Of a DNA stretch of 64,000 nucleotides, positions 45,108-53,787 are shown piece by piece. The DNA is from a virus. The position numbers and the translations under genes are program-made. Below the pieces are notes generated by a model that did not search any database, was not told where the DNA came from, and was given only the letters and a program-made list of their open reading frames with translations. The stretch lies in IMG/VR virus record IMGVR_UViG_3300019360_000008, positions 1-64,000 of that record. The stretch is one strand, 5' to 3'. How positions within the stretch are numbered: position 1 is the stretch's first letter; every line of letters begins with the position of its first letter.

Positions 45108-46413
45108 GACCGTACGGCTCTTCCAGGTCATTCACGCCGAGAATCCTCGGATCATACAAACCTTTCAAGGGTTTGTAGATGAGATAGTCAACCTAGCAGT
45201 ACGCAACAAAGTTACGTATGAGCTGTTGGACCGTCGTACATGGTTACCGCAGCCCGACTTGACCAAGGCCGGAGGCTTCCGTTTCAATCAGGCGCAGCTG
45301 TTTGAAGAGTTCATAACCAAGCAACGTTCCGGTCTCCTGCAGGCTTGCACCAGATATGGCAAAAGTTCCTTAATTGCAAACACGATGCGCGTCTACCCGG
45401 GCGTCAAGACCGTACTGGCCGCCCCTGGCGTTGACTTGCTGGGGCAGCTCGTGGACGACATGCGCAAGAAGCTTCCGGGTCGTGAGGTCTTGGGTATCTT
45501 TACTGGCTCACGTAACAAGAAGCAGTCTGACGACATTACCGTCACCAGCCTGGACTCCTTGGAGAAGGTGGACTTTGAGGGCACCAAGCTTTTGCTGATC
45601 GACGAACCCCACGCTGCAGTCAGCGAATCCCGGGCGCCCCTGCTGGCCAAGTTCACGAACGCGCGTGTGCTCGGTTATGGTGCGACCTTGTCCGGCCGTT
45701 TCGACGGCGCAGACAAGCTCATCAGAGGGCTGATGGGGCCGGTACTGGCGCGACGTACCTATGCGGAAGCGGTGGCCGAAGGTGCCATCTGCCCCATCCA
45801 TGTCTGGATGGTCAAACTGTCGTTTCCGAAGTTCAGCGCCTACAATCGAGACCGCGCCTATCGCGACCTCTTGTACGCCAACAAGGACTTCAACCATCTG
45901 GTCAAGGCGCTGTCCGACACCATCATCCCCAGGGAGTTCCAAACCATCATCTTTGCCGACGAGAAGAAACAGATCGAGCTGATGGCTGAATTCGTCCCTT
46001 CCAGCGAGCAGGCGATCGCCTGCAAGATGAAGCCGGCCGAACGCAAAGAACTGTTTGGGCGCATGGTACGTGGGGAAATCAAGCGGTGCATAGCCACCGA
46101 CATATTCTCGACCGGTGTTACGTTCCCGGACGTGAGGGTTGTCATAAACGCTTGCGGAGGAGGAGGGGGCATTACCTCCACTCAGAAGCCTGGTCGTCTG
46201 GCCGAGATCCGTCCCGGAAAGTCCAGGGGGCATGTGATCGATTTCTTGTTTACCTGCCAGGATTTCCCTGATGAGGCAATCAGGGAAGTCGACATCAGAC
46301 AGAATCCCTGGAAGTATGTTGTCCTTGACAGCGCCGCTCGCCTCAAGGTCTATCAAGAGAACGGATATGATGTTCGGATCGTGGACTCCATTGACGAGAT
46401 CAAAATTGAATGA
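45010..46413 (+). CDS. SF2 helicase, UvsW-like
   Basis: A 467-residue superfamily 2 helicase expected to remodel forks and R-loops. Motif I TRYGKSS (Lys118), Ia VLAAPGVDLLGQ, II IDEPHA (Asp198-His201), III GYGATLS, V CIATDIFSTGVTFPDV and VI QKPGRLAEIRPGK are present, the last with QxxGR spacing. The N-terminal 90 residues may be a DNA-binding domain as in T4 UvsW. An upstream ATG at 44962 keeps the frame; 45010 shortens the overlap with the previous gene to 98 bases. The 3' end is coupled to a 44-residue gene by ATGA. Confidence 0.85.
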   Translation: MTIINPHPAQEKYLHYQHKSLELVGWKRESRTETVRLFQVIHAENPRIIQTFQGFVDEIVNLAVRNKVTYELLDRRTWLPQPDLTKAGGFRFNQAQLFEEFITKQRSGLLQACTRYGKSSLIANTMRVYPGVKTVLAAPGVDLLGQLVDDMRKKLPGREVLGIFTGSRNKKQSDDITVTSLDSLEKVDFEGTKLLLIDEPHAAVSESRAPLLAKFTNARVLGYGATLSGRFDGADKLIRGLMGPVLARRTYAEAVAEGAICPIHVWMVKLSFPKFSAYNRDRAYRDLLYANKDFNHLVKALSDTIIPREFQTIIFADEKKQIELMAEFVPSSEQAIACKMKPAERKELFGRMVRGEIKRCIATDIFSTGVTFPDVRVVINACGGGGGITSTQKPGRLAEIRPGKSRGHVIDFLFTCQDFPDEAIREVDIRQNPWKYVVLDSAARLKVYQENGYDVRIVDSIDEIKIE

Positions 46414-46544
46414 ACAAGAAAACGCCGACTGCCGATATGGTCGGTAAGACATCCAGAAGGATGCAGGTGGTAGAAAAGCTGACCGAGGTTCGACTCGACA
46501 GGACCTTTGTGTTAATCTGTGGCCCGCTCGACGGCCATATATGA
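46410..46544 (+). CDS. Small uncharacterised protein
   Basis: A 44-residue frame (MNKKTPTADMVGKTSRRMQV...) whose ATG overlaps the helicase stop, the common coupling signal in this genome. It is basic at the N terminus and ends with a hydrophobic strand (FVLICGPL). It stops seven bases before the tRNA-like element. Supported by arrangement only. Confidence 0.45.
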   Translation: MNKKTPTADMVGKTSRRMQVVEKLTEVRLDRTFVLICGPLDGHI

Positions 46545-46550
46545 AAACTT

Positions 46551-46643
46551 CGTGCGTCGCTGCGGAAGGTACGCAGAGCCAGACAATGGAACGTCCGTAA
46601 TATCCAATAGGGACAGACCCGGTTTCGAGTCCGGGACGCACGT
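46551..46643 (+). tRNA. tRNA-like element, possibly decayed tRNA-Ser(GGA)
   Basis: Acceptor arms CGTGCGT (46551-46557) and ACGCACG (46636-46642) pair fully. A D-type arm CTGCG-GAAGGTA-CGCAG (46560-46576) and a T-type arm CCCGG/CCGGG enclosing TTTCGAGT (46618-46635) follow the tRNA plan, with conserved TTCGA. The length (about 92) and long variable region fit a class II tRNA. The best anticodon arm has a mismatch and an eight-base loop AATGGAAC, giving GGA (Ser). The T loop also has one base too many, U8 is missing and CCA is not encoded. It may be a decayed tRNA or another structured RNA. Confidence 0.35.
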
Positions 46644-46649
46644 CATACT

Positions 46650-46961
46650 ATGAAGTTGACTGACAAGCAGATAAACTGGCTGATCAAGCAGACGGATGTA
46701 ATTGAGATAAATGGCTCAGACTACGACGAACTGCACACGCTAGGACATGACGTGACCGGCAAACCGGACAACACGGTGGTCTGGGAAGCCTCATTCGAGG
46801 ACGAAGATCTAATATACGAAGAAACCATCACGCTTGGAGATCTACGCCACGGTGAAGTATGCGATGATGACGACCTAATCACTGCAGACGGCAGGGTCTT
46901 GGTCTTCAAGTGCGGACAAGTTATCGAATTGAAAGAACTTAACAATGAAGATCCAAATTGA
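46650..46961 (+). CDS. Uncharacterised acidic protein
   Basis: A 103-residue very acidic protein (about one quarter Asp/Glu) starting seven bases after the tRNA-like element. A DNA-mimic role is conceivable from composition alone but there is no sequence match. Overlaps the next gene by 17 bases. Confidence 0.55.
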   Translation: MKLTDKQINWLIKQTDVIEINGSDYDELHTLGHDVTGKPDNTVVWEASFEDEDLIYEETITLGDLRHGEVCDDDDLITADGRVLVFKCGQVIELKELNNEDPN

Positions 46962-47202
46962 CAGAACCCTCTATTTCGAGATCGTCGGTCGACCCGGCAA
47001 GCCCTCGACGATCTCATCCAATCTGAAGTTGGAAGACGTAGACGATCAAGAAGATCAGGCATGGAACAACCACATAGACATGCTAGAAAGTATGATCCTT
47101 GCTCATCACGTAGCCGGGATAGATGTCACGTCTGAAGCCTATCTGGCCGGCATACGCACTGCGGTGGAAGTCGCGAGTAACGTCATATCGGAGATGGTGT
47201 AG
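46945..47202 (+). CDS. Uncharacterised small protein
   Basis: An 85-residue protein: a short beta-hairpin (IQIDRTLYFEIVGRPG), an acidic linker and two helices. It overlaps the preceding acidic gene. No family recognised. Confidence 0.55.
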   Translation: MKIQIDRTLYFEIVGRPGKPSTISSNLKLEDVDDQEDQAWNNHIDMLESMILAHHVAGIDVTSEAYLAGIRTAVEVASNVISEMV

Positions 47203-47236
47203 GTCACTGCCCGATCCTGGGTGAACCTCTGAATCT

Positions 47237-47413
47237 ATGGCATTACTGACCGAAGATGTCGTCCTCGATACGATTGCTGCGTACTCGGAGAAACACCCGA
47301 TGACACGCCAGCAGGTTGAAGACCTGGTGGAGCTGCTTGCAATTGAAATGTCGCCAACCGGATGGAAGGGGCTGAAGGCTTCAATCCTGACCCGCTTGAC
47401 CGTGCCCGCATAG
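47237..47413 (+). CDS. Small uncharacterised protein
   Basis: A 58-residue helical protein (MALLTEDVVLDTIAAYSEKH...). Amphipathic helices and a plausible start codon in a short intergenic space support it. No Shine-Dalgarno and no known family. Confidence 0.5.
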   Translation: MALLTEDVVLDTIAAYSEKHPMTRQQVEDLVELLAIEMSPTGWKGLKASILTRLTVPA

Positions 47414-47437
47414 GGCTGACCCTCGTAGAATCACAAT

Positions 47438-48577
47438 ATGAACTTGATGACCGCAAATCAACAGTGGATGAGCCGCCCAGCCGACCAGCGTTTTGAAACG
47501 CTCGAAGCCTTGGCCGCCTCTGTCAATGCCCGTCGCAAACTGTCCACGGCCGTTGACATCGACTTCCGCAAACTTCATGTCGAGTCTCAAACGATCGACA
47601 TCTCGCAGGTCGATGCGCCGCCCATCCAGGGCAGCCGTCTCGTCTTCAACAGCGAGATCCAGCCGGCCATACCGACACACTGGTCATTCGGCCAGATATG
47701 CCGGGAAACCAGGATGTCATCTGACACCATGCGCCGTCTCCCGACCAACATCGTGGCCGACGCACTTAACTACCGCCTGCAGAGGGTCGAGAAGCCCGAT
47801 CTGAAGCTCATGGCCATTCAAGACCCGGAAGGTGAAGTCAACACCCTGCAGGCCGTCACGAGCCGCACGTACGGTCGTATCTGGGATGCCGACGTCGTAC
47901 AGGCCACCCAGAACCTCGTCGCGACTGCCGAGGAGAAGCACGGCAAGAAGTTCTTCAACCCCAAGGACTGGTCTGGCAAGCCGTCCGGCCTGTATGCGTC
48001 TGACCACGACGTCTTCCTGTTCATGATCGACGGCGGTTCCGTCGTCGACGTGGGCTGGGACCAGAAGGGTCAGCGAGACCTCATGCACCGAGGATTTATC
48101 ATTCGAAACTCCGAAGTCGGTGCCGCAAGCTTTGGGATCATGATGTTCATGTTCCGGGTCGTATGCGGGAACCATTGTATATGGGACACATCTGACCTAC
48201 GGGAGCTTATGATACGACACACCGCCAACGGTCCGACGCGCTTCGTCGCCGAGGCTATGCCGCACCTGGAAGCATATTGCAACCAGGCCGCCAAGCCACA
48301 GGAGGACGCGATCAAAAAGGTGCGCGGGTTCCTGCTGCCGCAGAAGGACGACGATATTATTGTCCTCGGCAAGAAGTATGGCTTCACTCGCGGAGAAACC
48401 GTGGCTGCTATCGCGTCAGCCAAACGAGAAGAAGGTCAGTGCGCCACCGGATGGGACTTAATAAACGGGTACACTGCTCATGCCCGTACGTTTGAGCATA
48501 TCGACACTCGCCTTGATCTCGAAAGTCGGGCCGGTAAGCTGATCAACGTGTTCAGTGCCACGGCCGTTACGGCCTAA
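47438..48577 (+). CDS. DUF932-type phage protein
   Basis: A 379-residue protein of the DUF932 family, common in large phages and conjugative plasmids and usually found near single-strand annealing or replication genes. Recognisable parts are the LPTNIVADALNYRL helix, LQAVTSRTYGRIWDADVV, a GGSVVDVGWD strand, RGFIIRNSEVGAASFGIMMF and the C-terminal helices. The exact biochemical role is unknown. TAGAAT at 47426-47431 sits six bases before the ATG and could be a -10 box, but no -35 at proper distance was seen. A hairpin follows the gene. Confidence 0.8.
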   Translation: MNLMTANQQWMSRPADQRFETLEALAASVNARRKLSTAVDIDFRKLHVESQTIDISQVDAPPIQGSRLVFNSEIQPAIPTHWSFGQICRETRMSSDTMRRLPTNIVADALNYRLQRVEKPDLKLMAIQDPEGEVNTLQAVTSRTYGRIWDADVVQATQNLVATAEEKHGKKFFNPKDWSGKPSGLYASDHDVFLFMIDGGSVVDVGWDQKGQRDLMHRGFIIRNSEVGAASFGIMMFMFRVVCGNHCIWDTSDLRELMIRHTANGPTRFVAEAMPHLEAYCNQAAKPQEDAIKKVRGFLLPQKDDDIIVLGKKYGFTRGETVAAIASAKREEGQCATGWDLINGYTAHARTFEHIDTRLDLESRAGKLINVFSATAVTA

Positions 48578-48637
48578 ACACTAGCAAAGGCGACTCACCG
48601 TGTACTTCTTTTGTTTCGGGTGCCGATGATGAAAGTC

Positions 48638-48670
48638 AAGTGCGGCTGCGCTAACTGCGTAGCCGCACTT
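48638..48670 (+). terminator. Hairpin after the DUF932 gene
   Basis: AAGTGCGGCT (48638-48647) and AGCCGCACTT (48661-48670), perfect 10-bp arms with a 13-base loop, then CTTACAC. Terminator-like, though the T-run is poor. Confidence 0.55.
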
Positions 48671-48671
48671 C

Positions 48672-48701
48672 TTACACGAACCACCACCAATTAGGTAAAA
48701 T
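48672..48701 (+). promoter_or_regulatory. Promoter candidate
   Basis: TTACAC at 48672-48677, 18-nt spacer, TAAAAT at 48696-48701, directly after the hairpin and ten bases before ATG 48712. Confidence 0.4.
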
Positions 48702-48711
48702 TTCAAAGTAA

Positions 48712-49176
48712 ATGAGTGAAAGATATGATGTGCGCATTCGCTTCGGCGGACGACTTAAGAAAATATGTATTGGTCCCCTGCTGGAGGAGATCGCTAACGA
48801 AGGGCTTGATACTGAGTGGGGCATAATCAACGATTTGTCGGGTCTTCGGAAACATTTGTTGGCGGCAGCCGAAGAAAATCGTCCAGTCGAATACATGACC
48901 CATGAGTCAAACGGTATGCTTGATAAGATGAAGGATCTCCTGCAGAACATCGGGTTATCATACCAAGTGGAGCTTAGCGGTAATGATCAATATGCGCCGA
49001 CCACAACTGTCTGGCGCCCCGGAACCATTGAGGGTTACTTCTTGACCAGCGACAACAAGCCCGTAATCCTACTGGAGCTCATCCAGGCGGCCAACACAGA
49101 GGCCGAACTGAAAAAGCTGATCGGTGAAATCACGGAATTGGCCGAACCGCTTCCCAGCTTACAGTTGGTCGACTGA
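48712..49176 (+). CDS. Uncharacterised protein
   Basis: A 154-residue protein, first gene of the replisome run and with its own promoter candidate. Mixed alpha/beta; the C-terminal 40 residues form an acidic helix (NTEAELKKLIGEITELAEPL). No family recognised. Confidence 0.55.
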   Translation: MSERYDVRIRFGGRLKKICIGPLLEEIANEGLDTEWGIINDLSGLRKHLLAAAEENRPVEYMTHESNGMLDKMKDLLQNIGLSYQVELSGNDQYAPTTTVWRPGTIEGYFLTSDNKPVILLELIQAANTEAELKKLIGEITELAEPLPSLQLVD

Positions 49177-49191
49177 CAGGTAAATTGAAAC

Positions 49192-49770
49192 ATGAGCGAT
49201 ATATCCCCCGAGACTGAAAACGTTGCGATCGAGATCCGCAAGCAGTTCCGCGCAGCCAAGGCACAACAGGCAGGTCGACCCTACCGTCCTGGCGCTCGGT
49301 GGGACACGGAGGAGTTATGGCATCGCGCCGCGGAAGCCTGTATCGCCGCCAAAGCAGACCCGGCATCCTGGGTGCAATCAGCCTTCCTTTACAACAAAGT
49401 TCCGGGAGGTCCGTTTCCGAACCAGCTGTCCGGCAGGGCAGCCGCTAATTGGTATCAACAGGCCAAAACGGTCATATTGGGTGACGGTATGTCCGATCAA
49501 GTCGATCTGATGGAGGGGGCCGTAACTGATGCCATCAATGGGGCAATCATGCGCCACATAGCCGTCGGAGATCCACTCAAGCGAGTCCTGATGGCGAACT
49601 ACTACCACGAGATAGAAGCCTGGACCCGCGTGGTCCTGGCGCCGGGGGACGAGGATATTCTTCGTGCATGGGGTCGTGCGGCCTATGCCGAGATCTCCAG
49701 GAACCCTCGACTCTGCGAGTGCCTGCGGCGACGAGGGTACGATTTAACCTGGGTAAAGAGGTACCAATAA
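49192..49770 (+). CDS. Uncharacterised protein upstream of helicase
   Basis: A 192-residue helical protein ending one base before the DnaB-like helicase start. Trp-rich segments (WDTEELWHRAAEACIAAKAD, ANWYQQAK) and no nucleotide-binding motif. The position invites a helicase loader role but nothing in the sequence proves it; typical DnaC Walker motifs are absent. Confidence 0.55.
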   Translation: MSDISPETENVAIEIRKQFRAAKAQQAGRPYRPGARWDTEELWHRAAEACIAAKADPASWVQSAFLYNKVPGGPFPNQLSGRAAANWYQQAKTVILGDGMSDQVDLMEGAVTDAINGAIMRHIAVGDPLKRVLMANYYHEIEAWTRVVLAPGDEDILRAWGRAAYAEISRNPRLCECLRRRGYDLTWVKRYQ

Positions 49771-49771
49771 G

Positions 49772-51229
49772 ATGGATGCAGCACTCAAAACGCTGATTGA
49801 CTCCAATCCCGGTTTCTTTGAGCGGCAGCTCATTGTCGGGATGGTTCAGAACCAGGGGTTCTTCCGCAAGACAAGTCCGTCCGTCTGCCCACTTGATCCG
49901 AAAACGCTGACCACTCGCCATGACTTCATAACGCGACGCTACAACTTCCTCATGCCGGTCTTGCACCTGGCTTGGGGCATGTTTGGAAGTGCCAGTGTGG
50001 CATTTGCACTTCCAAAAGAGCTTCTCTCGCAGTACATTATAGCTTCCGCAGAACGCGGTGTGCTTGCATCACAGCATGACGTTGCCCGCGAGCTGCTTGC
50101 CGACCTGGATTCTCTCTACCCGGCAGAGCCGCCCTTGCAGGCGTATCTCGATGGACTCGTAGGCGAGCCATTCGGGTACTGGCTCGACTGCCGGCTGGCC
50201 CGCACCACTACGGACCTGCTATTCAACCAGAGTCGCGCGCAGGTCGTCACGATGGCGGACCTACAGAAGGTGTTTGATACCGCGAGACGTAACCTGCCAG
50301 CCTCGAAAGATCGATGCATCTCTGCGGCTGATCTAATGCGCTCAACGATCAAGATGCGGCCTTGTGTGGCCGCGCATTCGCTGCCGATGCTCATGAAGGC
50401 CATTGGCGGGGGTTTCCGCGTCACTGAGACCACGATGGTCGCGGGGACGAACGGCGGCGGCAAGACCGTACTGGCTACCCAGTTTGCTCGCGACTTCGCC
50501 CTACAGGGTATCAAGACCGCATACGTGACCACAGAGCAGAAGCCGCAGGACATGCTGGCCCGGCTCATCTCCAGCCATCTGACTGTCTCGTTCGAGAACT
50601 TCACGGCCAGGCCGGAGTTGATCAACCAGGCTCCCGACCAGGACATCGAGATCTCGGTGGTGCCTCCGTGGCTACTCACCGACCATCGGTACGCTGACGG
50701 AATTGCCAAGTTGGGCGAGTCCTTGCAGAACCTTCAATTCATAGACTGGTCGGCCGGCTCAAGCCTGACCGTGACCGGGGATCTCGTGCCCGAGATAGAA
50801 GGACTGCAGCGCAAAGGCTTTGATCCTCAAGTCATTATATTCGACTGGATCGGAGCGGCGCTTGATCACGGAATGCAACGCTTCGCGGAATTGCGACACC
50901 TGTACCAAATGGCGGCCGACGGTTTGATCAACTTCGGCAAGTCTCATCGCAAAATCGTGATCGTTATGGCCCAGTTCGACAAGGTTGCTGCCACCAACAA
51001 GGACAAGCCCGGTATGCGAGCGCTATCTGAGTGCAAGACAATGACTAACAACATAACGAACTTCGTCGGCATAACCTCCATGCTGGAAAACGGAGCCGGC
51101 GCCCGAGAGGTTTACCGCCGCAAGCAGTTCCTCTATGTGGAAAAGGCTCGCCTGGGGACAGGTGGTTCAATACCCGTGGAGCGCGATTTCAGTGTTCAGC
51201 GTTTCAAAGAGCTGACGCTTACGAACTGA
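49772..51229 (+). CDS. dnaB: Replicative DNA helicase, DnaB-like
   Basis: A 485-residue RecA-fold helicase of the DnaB/gp41 type that would unwind the fork as a hexamer. The N-terminal domain (about residues 1-170) is helical; the motor has Walker A AGTNGGGKT (Lys231), the catalytic Glu motif YVTTEQKPQDML, Walker B VIIFDWIGA and the sensor IVMAQFDK. It ends with an Arg-containing segment (YRRKQFLYVEKARLGTGG). It stands next to the primase gene set, as expected for a helicase-primase pair. Confidence 0.85.
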   Translation: MDAALKTLIDSNPGFFERQLIVGMVQNQGFFRKTSPSVCPLDPKTLTTRHDFITRRYNFLMPVLHLAWGMFGSASVAFALPKELLSQYIIASAERGVLASQHDVARELLADLDSLYPAEPPLQAYLDGLVGEPFGYWLDCRLARTTTDLLFNQSRAQVVTMADLQKVFDTARRNLPASKDRCISAADLMRSTIKMRPCVAAHSLPMLMKAIGGGFRVTETTMVAGTNGGGKTVLATQFARDFALQGIKTAYVTTEQKPQDMLARLISSHLTVSFENFTARPELINQAPDQDIEISVVPPWLLTDHRYADGIAKLGESLQNLQFIDWSAGSSLTVTGDLVPEIEGLQRKGFDPQVIIFDWIGAALDHGMQRFAELRHLYQMAADGLINFGKSHRKIVIVMAQFDKVAATNKDKPGMRALSECKTMTNNITNFVGITSMLENGAGAREVYRRKQFLYVEKARLGTGGSIPVERDFSVQRFKELTLTN

Positions 51230-51232
51230 AAT

Positions 51233-51261
51233 TTGACATACCGTCAACGTTGGGCTACCTG
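51233..51261 (+). promoter_or_regulatory. Promoter candidate, leaderless type
   Basis: Perfect TTGACA at 51233-51238 with a weak -10 TACCTG at 51256-51261 (17-nt spacer). The -35 is 37 bases before ATG 51270, the same distance as at 16461, 26307 and 44477. Confidence 0.4.
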
Positions 51262-51269
51262 TTAGATAT

Positions 51270-52949
51270 ATGAGCACGAGTGCTTTGAATCTACAGGGTA
51301 GCCTGACGTCGACGCGGCAAAACTTCGCGCTCACTCGTGCAACCGCACCCACTAATTCGACGCAGGATACCCATTCTTTACCAGAAGAGGTCTGTGATGT
51401 CCTGCCTAGACCCGAATACCGGAATGCAGTGTTCCAGATCTTCGAGAATAGCTTCGTCAAGAAGTTCGAACTCTACGTTGAGGCGCACCTGCATGACCGC
51501 GGCTCCAGGCCGTACTGGCACTGCTTGACGGTCATGAAGGCGATCCGGTTGGTAATGCGACTCAACCTAGATCCCTTCGACGGTAGTCTCAGATGGTCCG
51601 CGGCGGCTAAACGTTTCACCCAGGACGATACCGCGATGATCCGCCACCACGAGCTACTGGCTGTCTGCCACAAATTCAAGCCAGCGTTTACGATCAACCA
51701 GATGCGGCGTGCCCTTACGGTCCTGAAAGATTACGGGCTAATCTGGTCGTGCCCGGGGCGCCCAAAAGCGACTAGCCGGTTCGCCGACCAGCCCGGTACC
51801 GTCATGTACCTACGGGTCAACACGGGACGTCTGTCACGCGCCCTCCGGGGAGAGCTGACGCTGAGCCCGGTTCGCCTTTCTCTGAGGCCAGGCTTAAATG
51901 CGCCAATTGGCGCAACTGTTTTAACACTGGAGAGGATGACCAGTGAGATGGTGGCTGATGGGTCAAAAACATCAAAGACCGTTCCGGAAACTCAAGAGCC
52001 GGGGTCTGAGATGTCTGAAGACTTCCTTCCCTCATGGGCTAAAAGGAGAGGAGCACCCGCGTCTTCGCCGCGTCTTTCAACTACCAAGATAGAACTCACG
52101 GAAGATGAAAAGCATTTGATCGAATTTATGACCACCACGGCTGGCCTATTTCGAGGCACCGACGGTTGGTCTCATGACTGCGGTGACATCAACGAGCTTA
52201 CGGTTGCCCAGTTGGCCCGTGTGCGTCTCCACATGAAAGCCGGCCTTACCCTGGCCTTCATGAGGGACTATGCCGACTTTGTCATTAACATTAACGCTTC
52301 CAACAGCCCAGACGGGAAAGTTCCGTGGTGGGCTAACTGCACGATCGACTTCTTTTTGGCCGCGTTCCGCCGCATTCGTGCCGAAGCTCAACGACGTCGG
52401 CGCGAGATGATCTGCTTCCAGCAGGAGTTTCAGTCTATTGACATCGACAAAGAGTTCCTCCGGGACGTCCAGATCTACTGCGGCTTTACCCCGGGCGGCT
52501 CCGACGTGGATCTCGCGTCGCTCTCGCGCGGACTCGGCCATAACCTCTCATGCCCGGCGGCCTGCATTCCCGAGCAACGTCGCCTCTGGGACGAGCAAGA
52601 CGCCTACAAGGGCATGGTGGCGGTCATTATGGCCTCCAGGATCCCGGGCGACACTTTGAGGTATATCGCCAACCAGACACGTCCCCAGGTGGTTGCATGG
52701 CTCAGGCGTAATCCGCATCAAGCCGAGCGGCTATGTAAGATTCCAAACTTTCGTTTCTGGTTTAACCTTCCGGATAAGATCATGCTGCCTATTTTTCTCG
52801 AAGCCGCCCATAACGAATCAGCTCTCCGGGCCGGACGCGAGTTGTCGCGATGGGCCGTACGGCATGGGGAGCTGTCGACAACCGATAAAGGTTTTAGTCC
52901 ACAAGCTTACGTGCATCCTTACCCGACAGCAAAACTGAATGCGCCCTGA
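51270..52949 (+). CDS. Uncharacterised protein between helicase and primase, with winged-helix-like region
   Basis: A 559-residue protein. Residues about 75-180 resemble a helix-turn-helix or winged-helix unit (FTINQMRRALTVLKDYGLIW). Residues 225-275 are a disordered linker. The C-terminal half is helical with scattered Cys (YCGFTPGG ... LSCPAACIPEQ). No polymerase or ATPase motif. Its place between replicative helicase and primase and its own promoter suggest an origin-binding or helicase-loading role, by inference only. Confidence 0.5.
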   Translation: MSTSALNLQGSLTSTRQNFALTRATAPTNSTQDTHSLPEEVCDVLPRPEYRNAVFQIFENSFVKKFELYVEAHLHDRGSRPYWHCLTVMKAIRLVMRLNLDPFDGSLRWSAAAKRFTQDDTAMIRHHELLAVCHKFKPAFTINQMRRALTVLKDYGLIWSCPGRPKATSRFADQPGTVMYLRVNTGRLSRALRGELTLSPVRLSLRPGLNAPIGATVLTLERMTSEMVADGSKTSKTVPETQEPGSEMSEDFLPSWAKRRGAPASSPRLSTTKIELTEDEKHLIEFMTTTAGLFRGTDGWSHDCGDINELTVAQLARVRLHMKAGLTLAFMRDYADFVININASNSPDGKVPWWANCTIDFFLAAFRRIRAEAQRRRREMICFQQEFQSIDIDKEFLRDVQIYCGFTPGGSDVDLASLSRGLGHNLSCPAACIPEQRRLWDEQDAYKGMVAVIMASRIPGDTLRYIANQTRPQVVAWLRRNPHQAERLCKIPNFRFWFNLPDKIMLPIFLEAAHNESALRAGRELSRWAVRHGELSTTDKGFSPQAYVHPYPTAKLNAP

Positions 52950-53562
52950 AACACACCAACTCATCCTAGACCTCATCAGGCCCGGCATCAGTTCTAATGA
53001 GGCGCAGGTGGCCTACATGGCTTACACGGATTGGCTCTCACGGCACCCTGAAGAGGTCCTGGAGGTCTTGAAGCTCACCGGCTTGCCGGATTACACCGTG
53101 CTGGTCCTGGACGATGACGAGCAGGTCCGGCAGGCCGATCAGATTTTACGGGAGCAAGAGCAGCTTGATCGGGAGATCGACGAGTCCGGCGTATACGATT
53201 CGCCCAGACCCTACGTCGGAATAGATTTCAAGAAGGCTGCGCAGGAATGCCACGCAAAAGAGATTGCGCCGGCCCATGACGGCGCCCTTACGCCCGAGCA
53301 GGCCGATTTGGTCCAGAAGGGTAAGGCGATGTACTTGCCGTTCGGCAAGTTTGGTCCTCGGGGCGTCAAGGGTTACAAGACCATCTATGAAATTTGGCTC
53401 GAAGAGCCTACTTACCTGGCTTGGGTCCATGATAATGTTGACCGCCTGACTCCTCTGCAGGATATGGTCATCGGCTTCTACCGCCAATACAAAAGCAATG
53501 CCACACAATCAAGAAACTACGTCGGCAGCGTCCCATTTCCAGGAACAGCGGGCCGGTGTTGA
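52939..53562 (+). CDS. DUF3820-like protein
   Basis: A 207-residue protein. Residues about 130-180 carry the DUF3820 / exonuclease X C-terminal signature (YLPFGKFGPRGVKGYKTIYE then EEPTYLAWV), a small domain often found with phage and bacterial nucleases. The first 110 residues are acidic and helical. No nuclease motif is visible. Overlaps the genes on both sides. Confidence 0.6.
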   Translation: MRPETHQLILDLIRPGISSNEAQVAYMAYTDWLSRHPEEVLEVLKLTGLPDYTVLVLDDDEQVRQADQILREQEQLDREIDESGVYDSPRPYVGIDFKKAAQECHAKEIAPAHDGALTPEQADLVQKGKAMYLPFGKFGPRGVKGYKTIYEIWLEEPTYLAWVHDNVDRLTPLQDMVIGFYRQYKSNATQSRNYVGSVPFPGTAGRC

Positions 53563-53785
53563 AGCAACGCTGCACTTTAATCTCTCAGATCCCGAGGCGG
53601 AACGCCAGCTACGGTTGATGTTGCAGGCTCGGGATTTATTGTTTACGCTGATTGATCTCGATGAGTGGCTGCGTAGCAAAATCAAACACGGTACCGACAT
53701 AGCTTCTTCCGAAGGTGCGCTTGAGGGCTGCCGGGCGCATCTGCACGAGCTGCTCGCGGTACGCGATATTTCCCTTCACGGATAA
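53498..53785 (+). CDS. Uncharacterised small phage protein
   Basis: A 95-residue protein. The segment ARDLLFTLIDLDEWLRSKIK is a pattern seen in many phage proteins of unknown function. It overlaps the preceding gene by 65 bases and ends two bases before the primase gene. Confidence 0.55.
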   Translation: MPHNQETTSAASHFQEQRAGVEATLHFNLSDPEAERQLRLMLQARDLLFTLIDLDEWLRSKIKHGTDIASSEGALEGCRAHLHELLAVRDISLHG

Positions 53786-53787
53786 CC

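Noticed and set aside
46430-46505. Second tRNA-like pattern (D-like arm near 46441 and GAGGTTCGACTC)
   Set aside because: No acceptor stem can be formed and the region is part of a coupled small gene.
47396-47431. TTGACC and TAGAAT before the DUF932 gene as a promoter
   Set aside because: The spacer would be 24 bases, too long for a sigma-70-type promoter.
48625-48693. 22-codon Cys-rich frame (MMKVKCGCANCV...)
   Set aside because: It lies on the terminator hairpin and its composition follows from the stem sequence.
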